The notes: generated by a model not told the origin, from the sequence alone. Shown: positions 51,559-60,815, counted from the first letter of the stretch. The stretch is DNA of 64,000 nucleotides from Sphingomonas sp. JC676 (GCF_014489075.1 NZ_JACTGR010000001.1:496001-560000), one strand, 5' to 3'. Translations and numbers: made by a program.

Positions 51559-52962
51559 GTGTTCAAGGGTCTTTCTCCCATCAACTATAACGGCCGCGAG
51601 GTCTGGCCGCTGGTCGAGGGTGGGAAGGGCGTTGCCGCCACCAATCATGCCAGCGCCGGCGCCTGGGCCGCGGCTGGCGGGATCGGCACCGTTTCGGCAG
51701 TGAATGCCGACAGCTACGACGCCGAAGGCAAGATCATCCCCCAGATCTATCGCGCGCTCACCCGCCGCGAGCGCCATGAGGAACTGATTCAGTACGCGAT
51801 CGAAGGCGCCGTGACCCAGGTCAAGAAGGCGTTCGAGATCGCCAACGGCAAGGGCGCGATCAACATCAACGTGCTCTGGGAAATGGGCGGCGCGCAGCGT
51901 GTGCTGCACGGCGTGCTCGAGCGCACCCGCGGCATGGTGGCGGGTGTCACCTGCGGCGCGGGCATGCCCTACAAGCTCAGCGAGATCGCGGCGTCGTACA
52001 ACGTCAATTATCTGCCGATCGTGAGTTCGGGCCGTGCGTTCCGCGCACTGTGGAAGCGCGCTTACTCCAAGGCTTCGGAATGGCTGGCGGCGGTGGTCTA
52101 TGAGGATCCGTGGCTGGCGGGCGGCCATAACGGCCTGTCGAACGCCGAGGATCCGCTGAAGCCGCAGGATCCCTATCCGCGCGTCAAGGAATTGCGCGAG
52201 GTCATGCGCGAGGGCGGCATTTCGGACGATGTGCCGATCGTGATGGCCGGCGGCGTCTGGTTCCTGCGCGACTGGAGCGACTGGATCGACAATCCCGAGC
52301 TCGGCAAGATCGCGTTCCAATTCGGGACACGCCCGCTGCTCACCAAGGAAAGCCCGATCCCGGAGGAGTGGAAGGCGCGGCTGACCACGATCGAGGAAGG
52401 CGAAGTGCTGCTGCACCGCTTCTCGCCGACCGGCTTCTATTCTTCGGCGGTGCGCAATCCGTTCCTGCGCAACCTCGAGGCGCGCTCGGAGCGGCAGATC
52501 GCCTATTCGACCGAGCATGCCGGCGACCATATCTTCCAGCTCGACGTGGGCGTGAAGGGCAAGAATTTCTGGGTGACGCGCAACGACCTGTTGCGCGCGC
52601 GCGAATGGCATGGCCGGGGCTTCACCGCCGCGCTCAAGACGCCCGACAACACGCTCGTCTTCGTGACACCCGAGGAACAGGGCATCATCCGCAAGGACCA
52701 GGCCGATTGCATGGGCTGCCTCAGCCAGTGCCAGTTCTCGAGCTGGGCGGACAGCGAGACCAATTCGACCGGCCGGCTGGCCGATCCGCGCAGCTTCTGC
52801 ATCCAGAAGACGCTGCAGGACATCGCCCATGGCGGTCCGGTGGAGCAGAACCTGATGTTCGCCGGGCATGGCGCCTACAACTTCAAGCGCGATCCCTTCT
52901 ATTCGAACGGGTTCGTGCCGACGGTGAAGCAGCTGGTCGACCGGATCCTGACGGGGGATTGA
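51559..52962 (+). CDS. nitronate monooxygenase / 2-nitropropane dioxygenase-like flavoprotein
   Basis: 467 residues, longer than simple nitronate monooxygenases (about 350). FMN-barrel features: GVAATNHASAGAWAAAGGIGT, VAGVTCGAGMPYKLSEIA, PIVMAGGVWFLRDWSDWI and IAFQFGTRPLLT. The C-terminal region has a Cys cluster (DCMGCLSQCQFSSW) plus another Cys (RSFCIQKT) that may bind a metal or Fe-S cluster. The start is GTG at 51559 after GGAGG. It could be a related NAD(P)H flavin oxidoreductase, so the reaction is uncertain. Confidence 0.82.
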   Translation: MFKGLSPINYNGREVWPLVEGGKGVAATNHASAGAWAAAGGIGTVSAVNADSYDAEGKIIPQIYRALTRRERHEELIQYAIEGAVTQVKKAFEIANGKGAININVLWEMGGAQRVLHGVLERTRGMVAGVTCGAGMPYKLSEIAASYNVNYLPIVSSGRAFRALWKRAYSKASEWLAAVVYEDPWLAGGHNGLSNAEDPLKPQDPYPRVKELREVMREGGISDDVPIVMAGGVWFLRDWSDWIDNPELGKIAFQFGTRPLLTKESPIPEEWKARLTTIEEGEVLLHRFSPTGFYSSAVRNPFLRNLEARSERQIAYSTEHAGDHIFQLDVGVKGKNFWVTRNDLLRAREWHGRGFTAALKTPDNTLVFVTPEEQGIIRKDQADCMGCLSQCQFSSWADSETNSTGRLADPRSFCIQKTLQDIAHGGPVEQNLMFAGHGAYNFKRDPFYSNGFVPTVKQLVDRILTGD

Positions 52963-53014
52963 GACTAGCATCGATCCCATTTGTGCTTCGCTGATCTCGG
53001 CTCTTCTCTTCACC

Positions 53015-53123
53015 GTCACCCCGGCCGAAGTGCCGGGGTCCACTTGTCGGCGAGCGAGCGGTTAGAGGCTCCAGCGCCTCTCCCAGCCGCGCGGTGGACC
53101 CCGGCACTTCGGCCGGGGTGACG
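53015..53123. repeat. REP-like inverted-repeat pair (copy 4)
   Basis: The clearest of the four: CGTCACCCCGGCCGAAGTGC and its exact complement GCACTTCGGCCGGGGTGACG as outer arms, extended inward through GGGGTCCAC / GTGGACCCC. About 50 bases lie between. Found after the flavoprotein gene, before the YetF-like gene. Confidence 0.9.
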
Positions 53124-53206
53124 AAAAGAGCCAGGCACACCGCCTGGTCTCGACCAAGCCTCTAGTTGTCGATCCTTCCGGCGTTGACGGTTCGGACGGC
53201 TGGTTT

Positions 53207-53728
53207 ATGCCCGGCGGCATGAGGTTCCACGAAATCTGGACGGCAGCGTTCGGCGTGAGCGGCGGGACGGCGCAGATCGACCCGTGGCAGGCCGCGGCGC
53301 GGGCGGCGCTCCTCTATGTCGCGACGCTCACGCTGATCCGGCTGGGCAAGAAGCGCTTCCTGGGGCGCGGCACGCCGTTCGACGTAGTGATCGCGATTGT
53401 GATCGGTTCGATCGCGGCACGGGCGATCCTCGGCGGATCGCCGATCCTGCCGTCGCTCGCCGCGATCGCGACGCTGATCGCGCTGCACTGGCTGTTCTCG
53501 CTTGGCGCGATGCGTTCGCGCGGGATCGGCCTGCTCGTGAAGGGACGCAACCGCGTGCTGGTGTGCGACGGGGTGGTCGACGAGGCGGCCATGCGCGACG
53601 AGCATTTGACGATGCACGACCTGGAAGAGGATCTGCGCGAGCGCGGCTATGAGTCGCTCGACCCGATTGCGATGGTGCGCATCGAACGCAACGGCAAGCT
53701 GAGCTTCGTCGAGAAACGGAAGCTTTGA
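53207..53728 (+). CDS. DUF421/YetF-family membrane protein
   Basis: 173 residues. Three membrane helices (about 27-45, 56-75 and 80-100) followed by the YetF cytoplasmic domain: KRFLGRGTPFDVVIAIVIGSI, then VKGRNRVLVCDGVVDEAAMR and LEEDLRERGYESLDPIAMVRIERNG. Function unknown; in Bacillus YetF-like proteins are membrane proteins tied to spore or stress functions. Confidence 0.88.
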   Translation: MPGGMRFHEIWTAAFGVSGGTAQIDPWQAAARAALLYVATLTLIRLGKKRFLGRGTPFDVVIAIVIGSIAARAILGGSPILPSLAAIATLIALHWLFSLGAMRSRGIGLLVKGRNRVLVCDGVVDEAAMRDEHLTMHDLEEDLRERGYESLDPIAMVRIERNGKLSFVEKRKL

Positions 53729-53835
53729 GACTGCACCGAAACGGGACTCGTTTAACCATCAGTTTCGTTTGTGACCGGCACGTTTCCCCTCTAGCGCATT
53801 GGCGTACAGAAGATTTTCCTTGGGGAGTAAGTGGC

Positions 53836-54501
53836 GTGGCGTTAACCAAATTCATTGCGGCCGGTGTCCTGGCCTTCGCGCCGCTGGCAGCGCATGCGCA
53901 GATCGTCGATGGCGGCTTCGAGGCCAAGGGCCAGGCCGGCACGATCCAGAATGGCGGCTCGCCCGTCACCGGCTATTGCTATGACAGCGGCAACTATGGC
54001 GACGGCGTCTGCACTCCCGGCAGCGCATGGAACGGTTCGGGCGGTATCGCTTCGGGCAACGGCCCGTGGGGTGGCACGGCTTCGCAGAGCGGCGACTATT
54101 TCGCGTTCGTGCAGGGCACCCAGGCCATGTCGCAGATCTTCTCGCTCGCGACGGGCGGCAGCTTCGAGCTGAGCTGGTTCGATGCCGGCCGCACCAACAA
54201 TGGCGGCCCGCAGTCCTACACCGTGTCGATCACGGGTGGCGCTTCGCCGATCACGCTCGGCACCTTCACCACCGATCATGCCGACTGGCAGGCGAAGTCG
54301 GGCATTTTCACGCTCGACGCCGGCACCTACACGCTGACCTTCGCGGGCCTGTCCAACGAGGACCGCACGTCGTTCATCGACAATGTGTCGGTCGCGGGCG
54401 TTCCCGAGCCGGCAGCCTGGGGCATGCTGATCGGCGGTTTCGGCTTGGCCGGTGGCGCGATGCGCCGCCGTCGCGGTCAAAGCGCGCTCAGCGTCGCCTG
54501 A
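53836..54501 (+). CDS. PEPxxWA-CTERM surface protein
   Basis: 221 residues. Signal peptide about 1-22 (ending AHAQ), then a beta-sandwich domain with few charges and paired Cys (GYCYDSGNYGDGVCTP). The C-terminus is a full sorting signal: VPEPAAWGMLIGGFGLAGGA then MRRRR, the PEPxxWA-CTERM form used by sphingomonads. It should be cleaved by an exosortase-type enzyme that is not in this window. The start is GTG at 53836 with GGGGAG upstream. Confidence 0.9.
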   Translation: MALTKFIAAGVLAFAPLAAHAQIVDGGFEAKGQAGTIQNGGSPVTGYCYDSGNYGDGVCTPGSAWNGSGGIASGNGPWGGTASQSGDYFAFVQGTQAMSQIFSLATGGSFELSWFDAGRTNNGGPQSYTVSITGGASPITLGTFTTDHADWQAKSGIFTLDAGTYTLTFAGLSNEDRTSFIDNVSVAGVPEPAAWGMLIGGFGLAGGAMRRRRGQSALSVA

Positions 54502-54562
54502 TCCTATCCGGGGGGAAAGCGCCGTCGGTCCTCGGATCGGCGGCGTTTTCGTGTCTGGCTTC

Positions 54563-55561
54563 CTAGAGCCAGCCCTCGAGCACCTGATCGGGCGGGCGGT
54601 GGCCGTCGGACCAGGAGCGGATATTGGCGATGACCTTCAGCCCCATCGCCTCGCGGCCCTCGAAGGTGGCCGAGCCAAGATGGGGGAGGAGGACGACATT
54701 CTCCAGCGCGATCAGCCGGGGATCGACCAGCGGCTCGCCGACATAGACGTCGAGCGCCGCGCCGGCGATGCGGCCGGTGGTGAGCGCGGTCACCAAAGCC
54801 TCGGGATCGACGATCTCGCCGCGCGCGGTGTTGATCAGCCAGCCGCCTTTGCCGAGCAGATCGAGCCGGCGGGCGTCGATCAGGCCGGCGGTGCTCGCGG
54901 TGTGCGGGGTGTGGATCGTCAAGATGTCGATCGCCGACAGCATCGAATCGAGATCGGCGTGGAAGGTCGCGCCCAATTGGGCCTCGAGCACCTCGGGAAC
55001 GCGGTGGCGACCGTGATAATGGATCTGGAGCCCGAAGGCGCGGGCGCGCATCGCCACCGCCTGGCCGATGCGGCCCAATCCGAGGATGCCGAGCTTCTTG
55101 CCGCCGATGCGGTGGCCGCGCATGCCGGTGGGCGACCAGCCGGTCCAGGCGCCTGAGCGGAGGAGTTTGTCGCCCTCGACCAGCCGGCGCGGCGCGGCGA
55201 GGATCAGCGCCATCGCCATGTCGGCGGTGTCTTCGGTGAGCACGCCCGGCGTGTTGGTGACGACGATGCCGCGCTCGCGGGCAGCCTTGAGATCGATATG
55301 GCCGACGCCATTGCCGTAATTGGCGATCAGGCGGAGCCGCTCGGGCGCGGCATGGATCAGATCGCCGTCGATCCGGTCGGTGACGGTGGGGACGAAAACG
55401 TCGGTATCCGCCATCGCCGCGGCCAGCGCGCGCCTATCCATCGGGCGGTCATCGGAATTGGTGACGGCGTCGAACAATTCGGCCATGCGCGTCTCGACCG
55501 CCTGCGGGAGCGCGCGGGTGATGGTCACCCGAGGGCGTGAGGGACGAAGCGCCTGTGCCAT
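54563..55561 (-). CDS. D-2-hydroxyacid dehydrogenase (glyoxylate/hydroxypyruvate reductase type)
   Basis: 332 residues. NAD(P) Rossmann motif KLGILGLGRIGQAVAMRARAFG, catalytic Arg in INTARGEIVD, Glu in LDVYVGEPLVDPRL and His in VVLLPHLGSATFE. The chain order fits glyoxylate reductase or hydroxypyruvate reductase; the exact substrate cannot be read from sequence. The ATG at 55561 was chosen as the family start; the open frame further upstream lies antisense to the SH3 gene. Confidence 0.9.
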   Translation of the reverse strand: MAQALRPSRPRVTITRALPQAVETRMAELFDAVTNSDDRPMDRRALAAAMADTDVFVPTVTDRIDGDLIHAAPERLRLIANYGNGVGHIDLKAARERGIVVTNTPGVLTEDTADMAMALILAAPRRLVEGDKLLRSGAWTGWSPTGMRGHRIGGKKLGILGLGRIGQAVAMRARAFGLQIHYHGRHRVPEVLEAQLGATFHADLDSMLSAIDILTIHTPHTASTAGLIDARRLDLLGKGGWLINTARGEIVDPEALVTALTTGRIAGAALDVYVGEPLVDPRLIALENVVLLPHLGSATFEGREAMGLKVIANIRSWSDGHRPPDQVLEGWL

Positions 55562-55652
55562 AACGACCGGCTTGGCGGGAGCCGCCGCGCCAGTCAACGG
55601 GTTGAAGCGAACAGGGCGCTCGGGATACATGTCGGAAATGATTGGGGGGCGC

Positions 55653-56129
55653 ATGCGGACTTGGGTGTGGCTGCTGGCGGGCGCGACGGTGCTCGCCGCG
55701 ACGGAGCCTGCCTGGGCGCAGCGCAAGCCGCCCTATTTCCTGTCGATCAAGGCCAGCGAGGCCAAGATGCGCGCCGGGCCGGGCCGCAACTATCCGGCGA
55801 GCTGGCTCTACAAGCGCAAGGGACTGCCGGTGAAGGTGGTCGACATCTATGGCGAGTGGCGCAAGGTCGAGGATCCCGACGGCACCCAGGGCTGGATGCA
55901 GGCGAACCTGCTCGACGATGTCCGCACCGCGATGGTGATGGGCACGATCATCGAGATGCGTGCGGCGCCGAACCTGAGCGCGCGGGTGGCGTGGCGTGCC
56001 GAGCCGGGCGTGGTCGGCACGATCAACCGCTGCGCGAGCGGCTGGTGCTGGTTCGACGTCCATGGCCGCGGCGGCTATGTCGAGCAGTCGCACATCTGGG
56101 GAACGGACCCGGGCGAGACTGTTCCCTGA
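55653..56129 (+). CDS. secreted bacterial SH3-domain protein
   Basis: 158 residues with a signal peptide (1-20, ending AWAQ). Two SH3-like beta domains follow: KMRAGPGRNYPASWLYKRKGLPVKVV and GTIIEMRAAPNLSARVAWRAEPGVVG, the latter with a Cys pair (NRCASGWCWF). Likely periplasmic peptidoglycan binding. An earlier ATG at 55629 is possible. Divergent from the dehydrogenase gene. Confidence 0.85.
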   Translation: MRTWVWLLAGATVLAATEPAWAQRKPPYFLSIKASEAKMRAGPGRNYPASWLYKRKGLPVKVVDIYGEWRKVEDPDGTQGWMQANLLDDVRTAMVMGTIIEMRAAPNLSARVAWRAEPGVVGTINRCASGWCWFDVHGRGGYVEQSHIWGTDPGETVP

Positions 56130-56249
56130 CACGCGCGATTGACACGCCGAGCGTGGTTTGCGCATTCTGCAGCAGCTCACCCGGGGTGCATCGGCATGGC
56201 GCCGAAAGGGCTAGGCCCGCCCGCTGAAATTCTCAGCAGGAGCGTGTGC

Positions 56250-56882
56250 ATGCCGATGATCGAGACCTATCGCAAACAGGCCAAATTGCTGGTGCGCTGG
56301 CACCGCGAGGGCAATTATTCGGTCGGCGGCAAGCTGCGGATGCTCGACCGCTTCCAGGACGTGACCGACCGCGAGGCGCTCGACATGGCACTGCCGTTGA
56401 CGCTCGCACAGGAGATCGTGGCGGTCGAGGCCGGGTTCGCGGATTGGGCCGCGCTGAAGGCTGGTGCGGGCAATGCGGCGGGGCCTTCGCCCGAAAAGGC
56501 TCCGGTGTTGGCGGCAGCGGTGCCGATCCTGTTCGTGCGCGACGTGACCGCTGCGGCCGCCTTCTATTCGGAGAAGCTCGGCTTCGCGATCGACTTCCTG
56601 CACGGCAAGCCGGCCTTTTACGGTTCGGTCTCGCGCGATGCGGCCTGCCTGCACCTGCGCTTCGTGGGGCAGCCCAATTTCACCGAGCTGGCGGCACGCG
56701 AGGGATCGCTGATCCTCGCGACGATCGAGACGGGCAACGTCAAGGCGCTGTTCGAAGAGTACAAGGCCGCGGGCGTCGAGTTCGCGCAAGGCCTGGTCAA
56801 GCAGGCCTGGGGTGGCACCGACTTCCATGTCCGCGATCCCGACGGGAACGTGATTGCGTTCGTCCAGTATCGGCGGGTTTAG
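56250..56882 (+). CDS. glyoxalase/VOC superfamily protein with N-terminal extension
   Basis: 210 residues. The N-terminal 75 residues (MPMIETYRKQAKLLVRWHRE ... DVTDREALDMALPLTLAQEI) form a small helical domain seen before some VOC proteins. The VOC domain (about 85-205) has VPILFVRDVTAAAAFYSEKLGF and ends FHVRDPDGNVIAFVQY with the metal-binding Glu/His pattern partly kept. ATG at 56250, preceded by AGGAG. Substrate unknown; similar proteins include bleomycin-resistance-like enzymes. Confidence 0.83.
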   Translation: MPMIETYRKQAKLLVRWHREGNYSVGGKLRMLDRFQDVTDREALDMALPLTLAQEIVAVEAGFADWAALKAGAGNAAGPSPEKAPVLAAAVPILFVRDVTAAAAFYSEKLGFAIDFLHGKPAFYGSVSRDAACLHLRFVGQPNFTELAAREGSLILATIETGNVKALFEEYKAAGVEFAQGLVKQAWGGTDFHVRDPDGNVIAFVQYRRV

Positions 56883-56927
56883 AACGCCCGTGATCCTGCG
56901 GAAGCAGGAGCACATAGCTTTCCGATG

Positions 56928-58115
56928 TTAGTTCAGCAGTTCCACCGCCATCGCGGTCGCTTCGCCGCCGCCGATGCAGAGCGAGGCGAGGCCGCGCTTC
57001 TGGCCGTTGGTCTCGAGCGCTGAGAGCAAGGTGGCGAGGATGCGCGCGCCGCTGGCGCCGATCGGGTGACCGAGCGCGCAGGCGCCGCCGTTCACATTGA
57101 TGACGTCGCGGGCGATGCCGAGCTCCTTCATCGCGATCATCGCGACGCAGGCGAACGCCTCGTTGACCTCGAACAGGTCGACATCGGCGGTGCTCCAGCC
57201 GGCCTTTTCCAGCGCCTTCTTCATCGCGAAGACCGGGGCGGTGGTGAAGCGCGCCGGGGCATGCGCATGGCCGGCATGCGCGACGATGCGGGCGACGGGG
57301 GTGAGGCCGAGTTTCTCGGCGACGCTCATCCGGGTCATCACCAGCGCGGCAGCACCGTCCGAGATCGACGAGGCGTTGGCGGCGGTGATCGTGCCATCCT
57401 TCGAGAAAGCGGGCTTGAGCGTCGGGATCTTGGCGGGATCGGCCTTGGCGGGCTGCTCGTCGGCGCTGATCACGGTCACGCCCTTGCGGCCCTTGACCTC
57501 GACAGGGACGATCTCGCGATCGAACGCGCCCGACTGCTGTGCCTTTTGCGCGCGCTCGAGCGATTCGATGGCGAATGCGTCCTGTGCGGCACGGGTGAAC
57601 TGATATTCCTGCGCCACCTCCTCGGCGAAATTGCCCATCAGCTTGCCGGGCTCGTATGCATCCTCGAGCCCGTCGAGATACATATGATCCATCAGCCGAT
57701 CATGGCCGATCCGGGCGCCGCCGCGGTGCCGGAGCGACAGATAGGGCGAGTTGGTCATGCTCTCCATGCCGCCGGCGATGAGCAGGTCGACCGAGCCGGC
57801 GGCGAGCGCATCGGCGGCCATGATCGCGGCCTGCATGCCCGATCCGCACATCTTGTTCACCGTGGTGGCCTCGATATGGTTGGGCAGGCCCGCCTTGAGC
57901 GCCGCCTGGCGCGCAGGCGCTTGGCCGAGGCCCGCGGGGAGGACGCAGCCCATATAGATGCGCTCGATCGCATCGCCGTGGAGCCCGGCGCGCTGGACCG
58001 CGGCGCCGACGGCGGCTGCGCCCAGTTCGGTGGCGGGCGCGTCGGTCAGGACACCCTGGAAGCTGCCCATCGGCGTGCGGGCATAGGAGGCGATGACGAC
58101 ATCGTCGGCGGACAT
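56928..58115 (-). CDS. acetyl-CoA C-acyltransferase (thiolase)
   Basis: 395 residues. Nucleophile Cys in VNKMCGSGMQAAIMAADALA, acid/base His in ALGHPIGASGARI, and C-terminal Cys in LASLCIGGGEATAMAVE; EVNEAFACV is present. Probably fatty-acid beta-oxidation or acetoacetyl-CoA metabolism. No partner beta-oxidation genes are adjacent. The ATG at 58115 opens MSADDVV. Confidence 0.94.
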   Translation of the reverse strand: MSADDVVIASYARTPMGSFQGVLTDAPATELGAAAVGAAVQRAGLHGDAIERIYMGCVLPAGLGQAPARQAALKAGLPNHIEATTVNKMCGSGMQAAIMAADALAAGSVDLLIAGGMESMTNSPYLSLRHRGGARIGHDRLMDHMYLDGLEDAYEPGKLMGNFAEEVAQEYQFTRAAQDAFAIESLERAQKAQQSGAFDREIVPVEVKGRKGVTVISADEQPAKADPAKIPTLKPAFSKDGTITAANASSISDGAAALVMTRMSVAEKLGLTPVARIVAHAGHAHAPARFTTAPVFAMKKALEKAGWSTADVDLFEVNEAFACVAMIAMKELGIARDVINVNGGACALGHPIGASGARILATLLSALETNGQKRGLASLCIGGGEATAMAVELLN

Positions 58116-58202
58116 AAGCGATCCTCTCGATTGTTGTGCGCGATCTAGTGCGCCGGGGCTCTGTTTGCAAAAGCCGCGTCGCCCCTCCAAGGAAAGTGCG
58201 AA

Positions 58203-58463
58203 ATGATCCTGATCGACATCCTCAAATGGTCCGCGTCGATCAGCGGGATCATCGCGTGCCTGATGGTCTCGCTCGATCTGGGACGGCGGATCATTGGATG
58301 GGGATTCGTGCTGTTCGTCGGGTCGAGCATCTGCTGGATCACTGGCGCGCTGATGACCAAGGACGAGCCGCTCTGGACGCAGAACATGGTGCTGTTCGGG
58401 ATCAACTGCTTTGGCGTCTATCGCTACCTGATCCGCAAGCGAAAGCCGCGCGATGACGATTGA
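58203..58463 (+). CDS. small membrane protein, hypothetical
   Basis: 86 residues with three hydrophobic segments (about 11-24, 31-46 and 60-75) and a basic tail (YRYLIRKRKPRDDD). AAGGAAA lies upstream of the ATG. It overlaps the prepilin peptidase by 11 bases. Unknown function. Confidence 0.7.
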   Translation: MILIDILKWSASISGIIACLMVSLDLGRRIIGWGFVLFVGSSICWITGALMTKDEPLWTQNMVLFGINCFGVYRYLIRKRKPRDDD

Positions 58464-59256
58464 GGTCTGGGGCTGGCCGCTATTGCTGGGGGTGTTGGGG
58501 CTGGTCTTCGGCAGCTTCATCGCGACGCTGGCGATCCGCTGGCCGCAGGAACGATCCGTCTCGCAGGGCCGATCGGAATGCGATTCGTGTGGGAAGGCGT
58601 TGACGGCGCGCGAGCTGGTGCCGGTGCTGAGCTATGTGCTTCAGCGCGGAAGGTGCCGGGGATGCGGGGCGGTGATCCGGCCGAGCCATCTCGTTACCGA
58701 ATTGCTCGGCATGGTGATCGGCGTGGGTGCGGGGCTGGTGGCGCCGGGGCTCGAGGGGGCCGCCGGCGCAGTGTTCGGTTGGTTGCTGCTCGCATTGGCA
58801 GCTCTCGACCTGGCGGCGTTCTGGCTGCCGAACCTGCTGACGGGCACATTGGCGCTCGCGGGGTTCGCAGTCGGCCTGCTCACCGATTTCCCGCCCGGGT
58901 TGAACGACCGGCTGCTGGGCTGGGCGCTGGGCTTTGGCGGGCTGTGGCTGGTCGCGACGCTCTATCGCGCGGTGCGGAAGAGGCATGGCCTCGGCGGCGG
59001 CGATCCCAAGATGCTGGGCGCGATCGGGCTATGGCTGGGCTGGAACATGCTGCCGATCGTGTTGCTGGTGGCGTGCCTGACAGGGCTGGCCGTGGTGGCG
59101 GCGCTGCTGTTGGCCGGGCGCCGCGTGGATGCAGCGACGCGCCTACCGTTCGGCGTGTTGCTGGCGATAGGCGGATTCGCGGTCTGGCTGGTGATTGCGA
59201 CTACCCCCTCCTATCCGGCGGGAACCGTGATAACATTGGTGTCAGTATCGCAATAA
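58453..59256 (+). CDS. type IV prepilin peptidase / methyltransferase
   Basis: 267 residues, about seven membrane helices. The N-terminal cytoplasmic loop has the zinc-type CxxC pairs (CDSCGKALTAREL, RCRGCGAV). The two catalytic aspartates are in LAALDLAAFWLPNLLTG and GLGGGDPKMLGAIG. It processes type IV pilin or type II secretion pseudopilins. No pilin or secretion genes lie nearby. Confidence 0.9.
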   Translation: MTIEVWGWPLLLGVLGLVFGSFIATLAIRWPQERSVSQGRSECDSCGKALTARELVPVLSYVLQRGRCRGCGAVIRPSHLVTELLGMVIGVGAGLVAPGLEGAAGAVFGWLLLALAALDLAAFWLPNLLTGTLALAGFAVGLLTDFPPGLNDRLLGWALGFGGLWLVATLYRAVRKRHGLGGGDPKMLGAIGLWLGWNMLPIVLLVACLTGLAVVAALLLAGRRVDAATRLPFGVLLAIGGFAVWLVIATTPSYPAGTVITLVSVSQ

Positions 59257-59257
59257 A

Positions 59258-60673
59258 ATGAGAGGAACCGGGGTGCGCGACATTCTCGAACGCCAGCGTG
59301 CCGCCTTCATGGCCGAGCTTCCGGTATCGATCGATGTGCGCAAGGACCGCCTCAAGCGCGCGATCGCGATGATCGCCGAGAATGCGGACCGCTTCTGCGA
59401 CGCGCTGAGCGAGGATTTCGGGCATCGCAGCCGCGAGCAATCGATGATCACCGACATCGCCGCCTCGGTGGGGCCGCTTCGCCATGCGCTCAAGCATGTC
59501 GAACGCTGGTCGCGGGCGGAACGCAAGCCGACGATGTTCCCGCTCGGGCTGCTGGGGGCCAGGGCCTGGATCGAATATCAGCCCAAGGGCGTGGTGGGCG
59601 TGATCGCGCCGTGGAATTTCCCGGTGAACCTGGTGATGGGGCCGCTTGCCGGCGTGCTCGCGGCGGGCAACCGGGCGATGGTAAAGACCAGCGAATATAC
59701 GCCGGTGGTGGCGGCTTTGTTCGAGGAACTGAGCGCGAAGTATTTCGCGCCCGAGGAGCTGGCGTTCGTCAGCGGCGGGCCGGAGGTGGGCAAGGCATTC
59801 TCCGAACTGCCGTTCGACCATCTGCTCTTCACCGGCGCGACGGGGATCGGGCGGCACATCCTCCACGCGGCGGCGGACAATCTGGTGCCGGTGACGCTCG
59901 AGCTGGGCGGCAAGTCGCCGGTGCTGGTCGGGCGATCGGCGGACATCGCGCGGACCACCGAGCGGGTGGTGATGGGCAAGATGATGAACGCCGGACAGAT
60001 CTGCCTCGCGCCCGATTACATGCTGGTGCCCGAGGAAAGGGAGGAGGACGTGGTTGCCGGGCTGACCGCTGCGGCGACGCGCATGTATCCCACCCTGCTC
60101 GACAATCCCGACTACACCGCGATCATCAACGACCGGCACCATGCCCGGCTGACCGAATGGATCGACGACGCCCGCGCCAAAGGGGGTGACGTGATCGCGG
60201 TCAATCCGGCGAACGAGGATTTCGGCGCGTCCAATTCCCGGAAAATGCCGCTCCACATCGTCCGCAACCCGACCGACGACATGAAGGTGATGCAGGAGGA
60301 GATCTTCGGCCCGATCCTGCCGGTGCGCAGCTATCGTGACGTGGACGCGGCGATCGGCGAGGTCAATCGGCGCGACCGGCCGCTGGCGCTCTATCATTTC
60401 GGCAGCGATGCCGGCGAGCGGCGGCGGGTGATGGACCGGACGATATCGGGCGGGGTGACGCTGAACGATGTGATCTTCCATGTCAGCCAGGAAGAATTGC
60501 CGTTCGGCGGGGTCGGGCCGTCGGGGATGGGCGCCTATCACGGCGAAATCGGCTTCAAGACGTTCAGCCATGCGCGCGCGGTCTTCAAGCAATCGCGAAT
60601 CGACGTGGCGAAGCTGGCGGGTATGAAACCGCCTTATGGCAAGGCGACCTGGGCGACGATTCGGCGCAGATGA
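59258..60673 (+). CDS. calB: coniferyl aldehyde dehydrogenase
   Basis: 471 residues. ALDH core: WNFPVNLVMGPLAGVLAAGN, FTGATGIGRHILHAAADNLV, ELGGKSPVLVG with the Glu, and catalytic Cys in MMNAGQICLAPDYMLVPE. The N-terminus (ILERQRAAFMAELPVSIDVR) and the IDVRKDRL-type ending are typical of CalB-like coniferyl aldehyde dehydrogenases of lignin-aromatic use. It ends 210 bases before the MarR gene, which may control it or the RNA described below. Confidence 0.85.
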   Translation: MRGTGVRDILERQRAAFMAELPVSIDVRKDRLKRAIAMIAENADRFCDALSEDFGHRSREQSMITDIAASVGPLRHALKHVERWSRAERKPTMFPLGLLGARAWIEYQPKGVVGVIAPWNFPVNLVMGPLAGVLAAGNRAMVKTSEYTPVVAALFEELSAKYFAPEELAFVSGGPEVGKAFSELPFDHLLFTGATGIGRHILHAAADNLVPVTLELGGKSPVLVGRSADIARTTERVVMGKMMNAGQICLAPDYMLVPEEREEDVVAGLTAAATRMYPTLLDNPDYTAIINDRHHARLTEWIDDARAKGGDVIAVNPANEDFGASNSRKMPLHIVRNPTDDMKVMQEEIFGPILPVRSYRDVDAAIGEVNRRDRPLALYHFGSDAGERRRVMDRTISGGVTLNDVIFHVSQEELPFGGVGPSGMGAYHGEIGFKTFSHARAVFKQSRIDVAKLAGMKPPYGKATWATIRRR

Positions 60674-60696
60674 AGGGTTGACGCTCGGCTTCGGGC

Positions 60697-60726
60697 AAAA
60701 AAAGAGGCCGCCCCGAAGGACGGCCT
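60697..60726 (-). terminator. rho-independent terminator (minus strand)
   Basis: Reading minus: AGGCCG-T-CC, TTCG loop, GG-G-CGGCCT, then C and seven T. The stem resembles the exb-operon terminator at 31575. It faces away from marR, so it ends a minus-strand transcript. Confidence 0.8.
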
Positions 60727-60795
60727 TTGGAAAGTTTTAGGAGAGGATGCCTGAAAGGCACGCTCTTTGTGCATCGCGGCGGCATTTGCTGCAAG
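60697..60795 (-). ncRNA. candidate small RNA, about 100 nt, unclassified
   Basis: Minus-strand promoter elements TTGCAT (60831-60826) and TAACAT (60807-60802), 18 bases apart, would start a transcript near 60795 that ends at the strong terminator. The predicted RNA has a short stem (TGCC...GGCA) and the single-stranded stretch CCTCTCCT, complementary to ribosome binding sites. No credible open frame. Promoter assignment is by eye. Confidence 0.4.
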
Positions 60796-60815
60796 TGCGA
60801 AATGTTACCGGTAGC

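Noticed and set aside
53749..53765. CtrA-like half site (TTAACCAT) before the PEP-CTERM gene
   Set aside because: Only one half of the TTAA-N7-TTAA consensus is present, and such half sites are common by chance.
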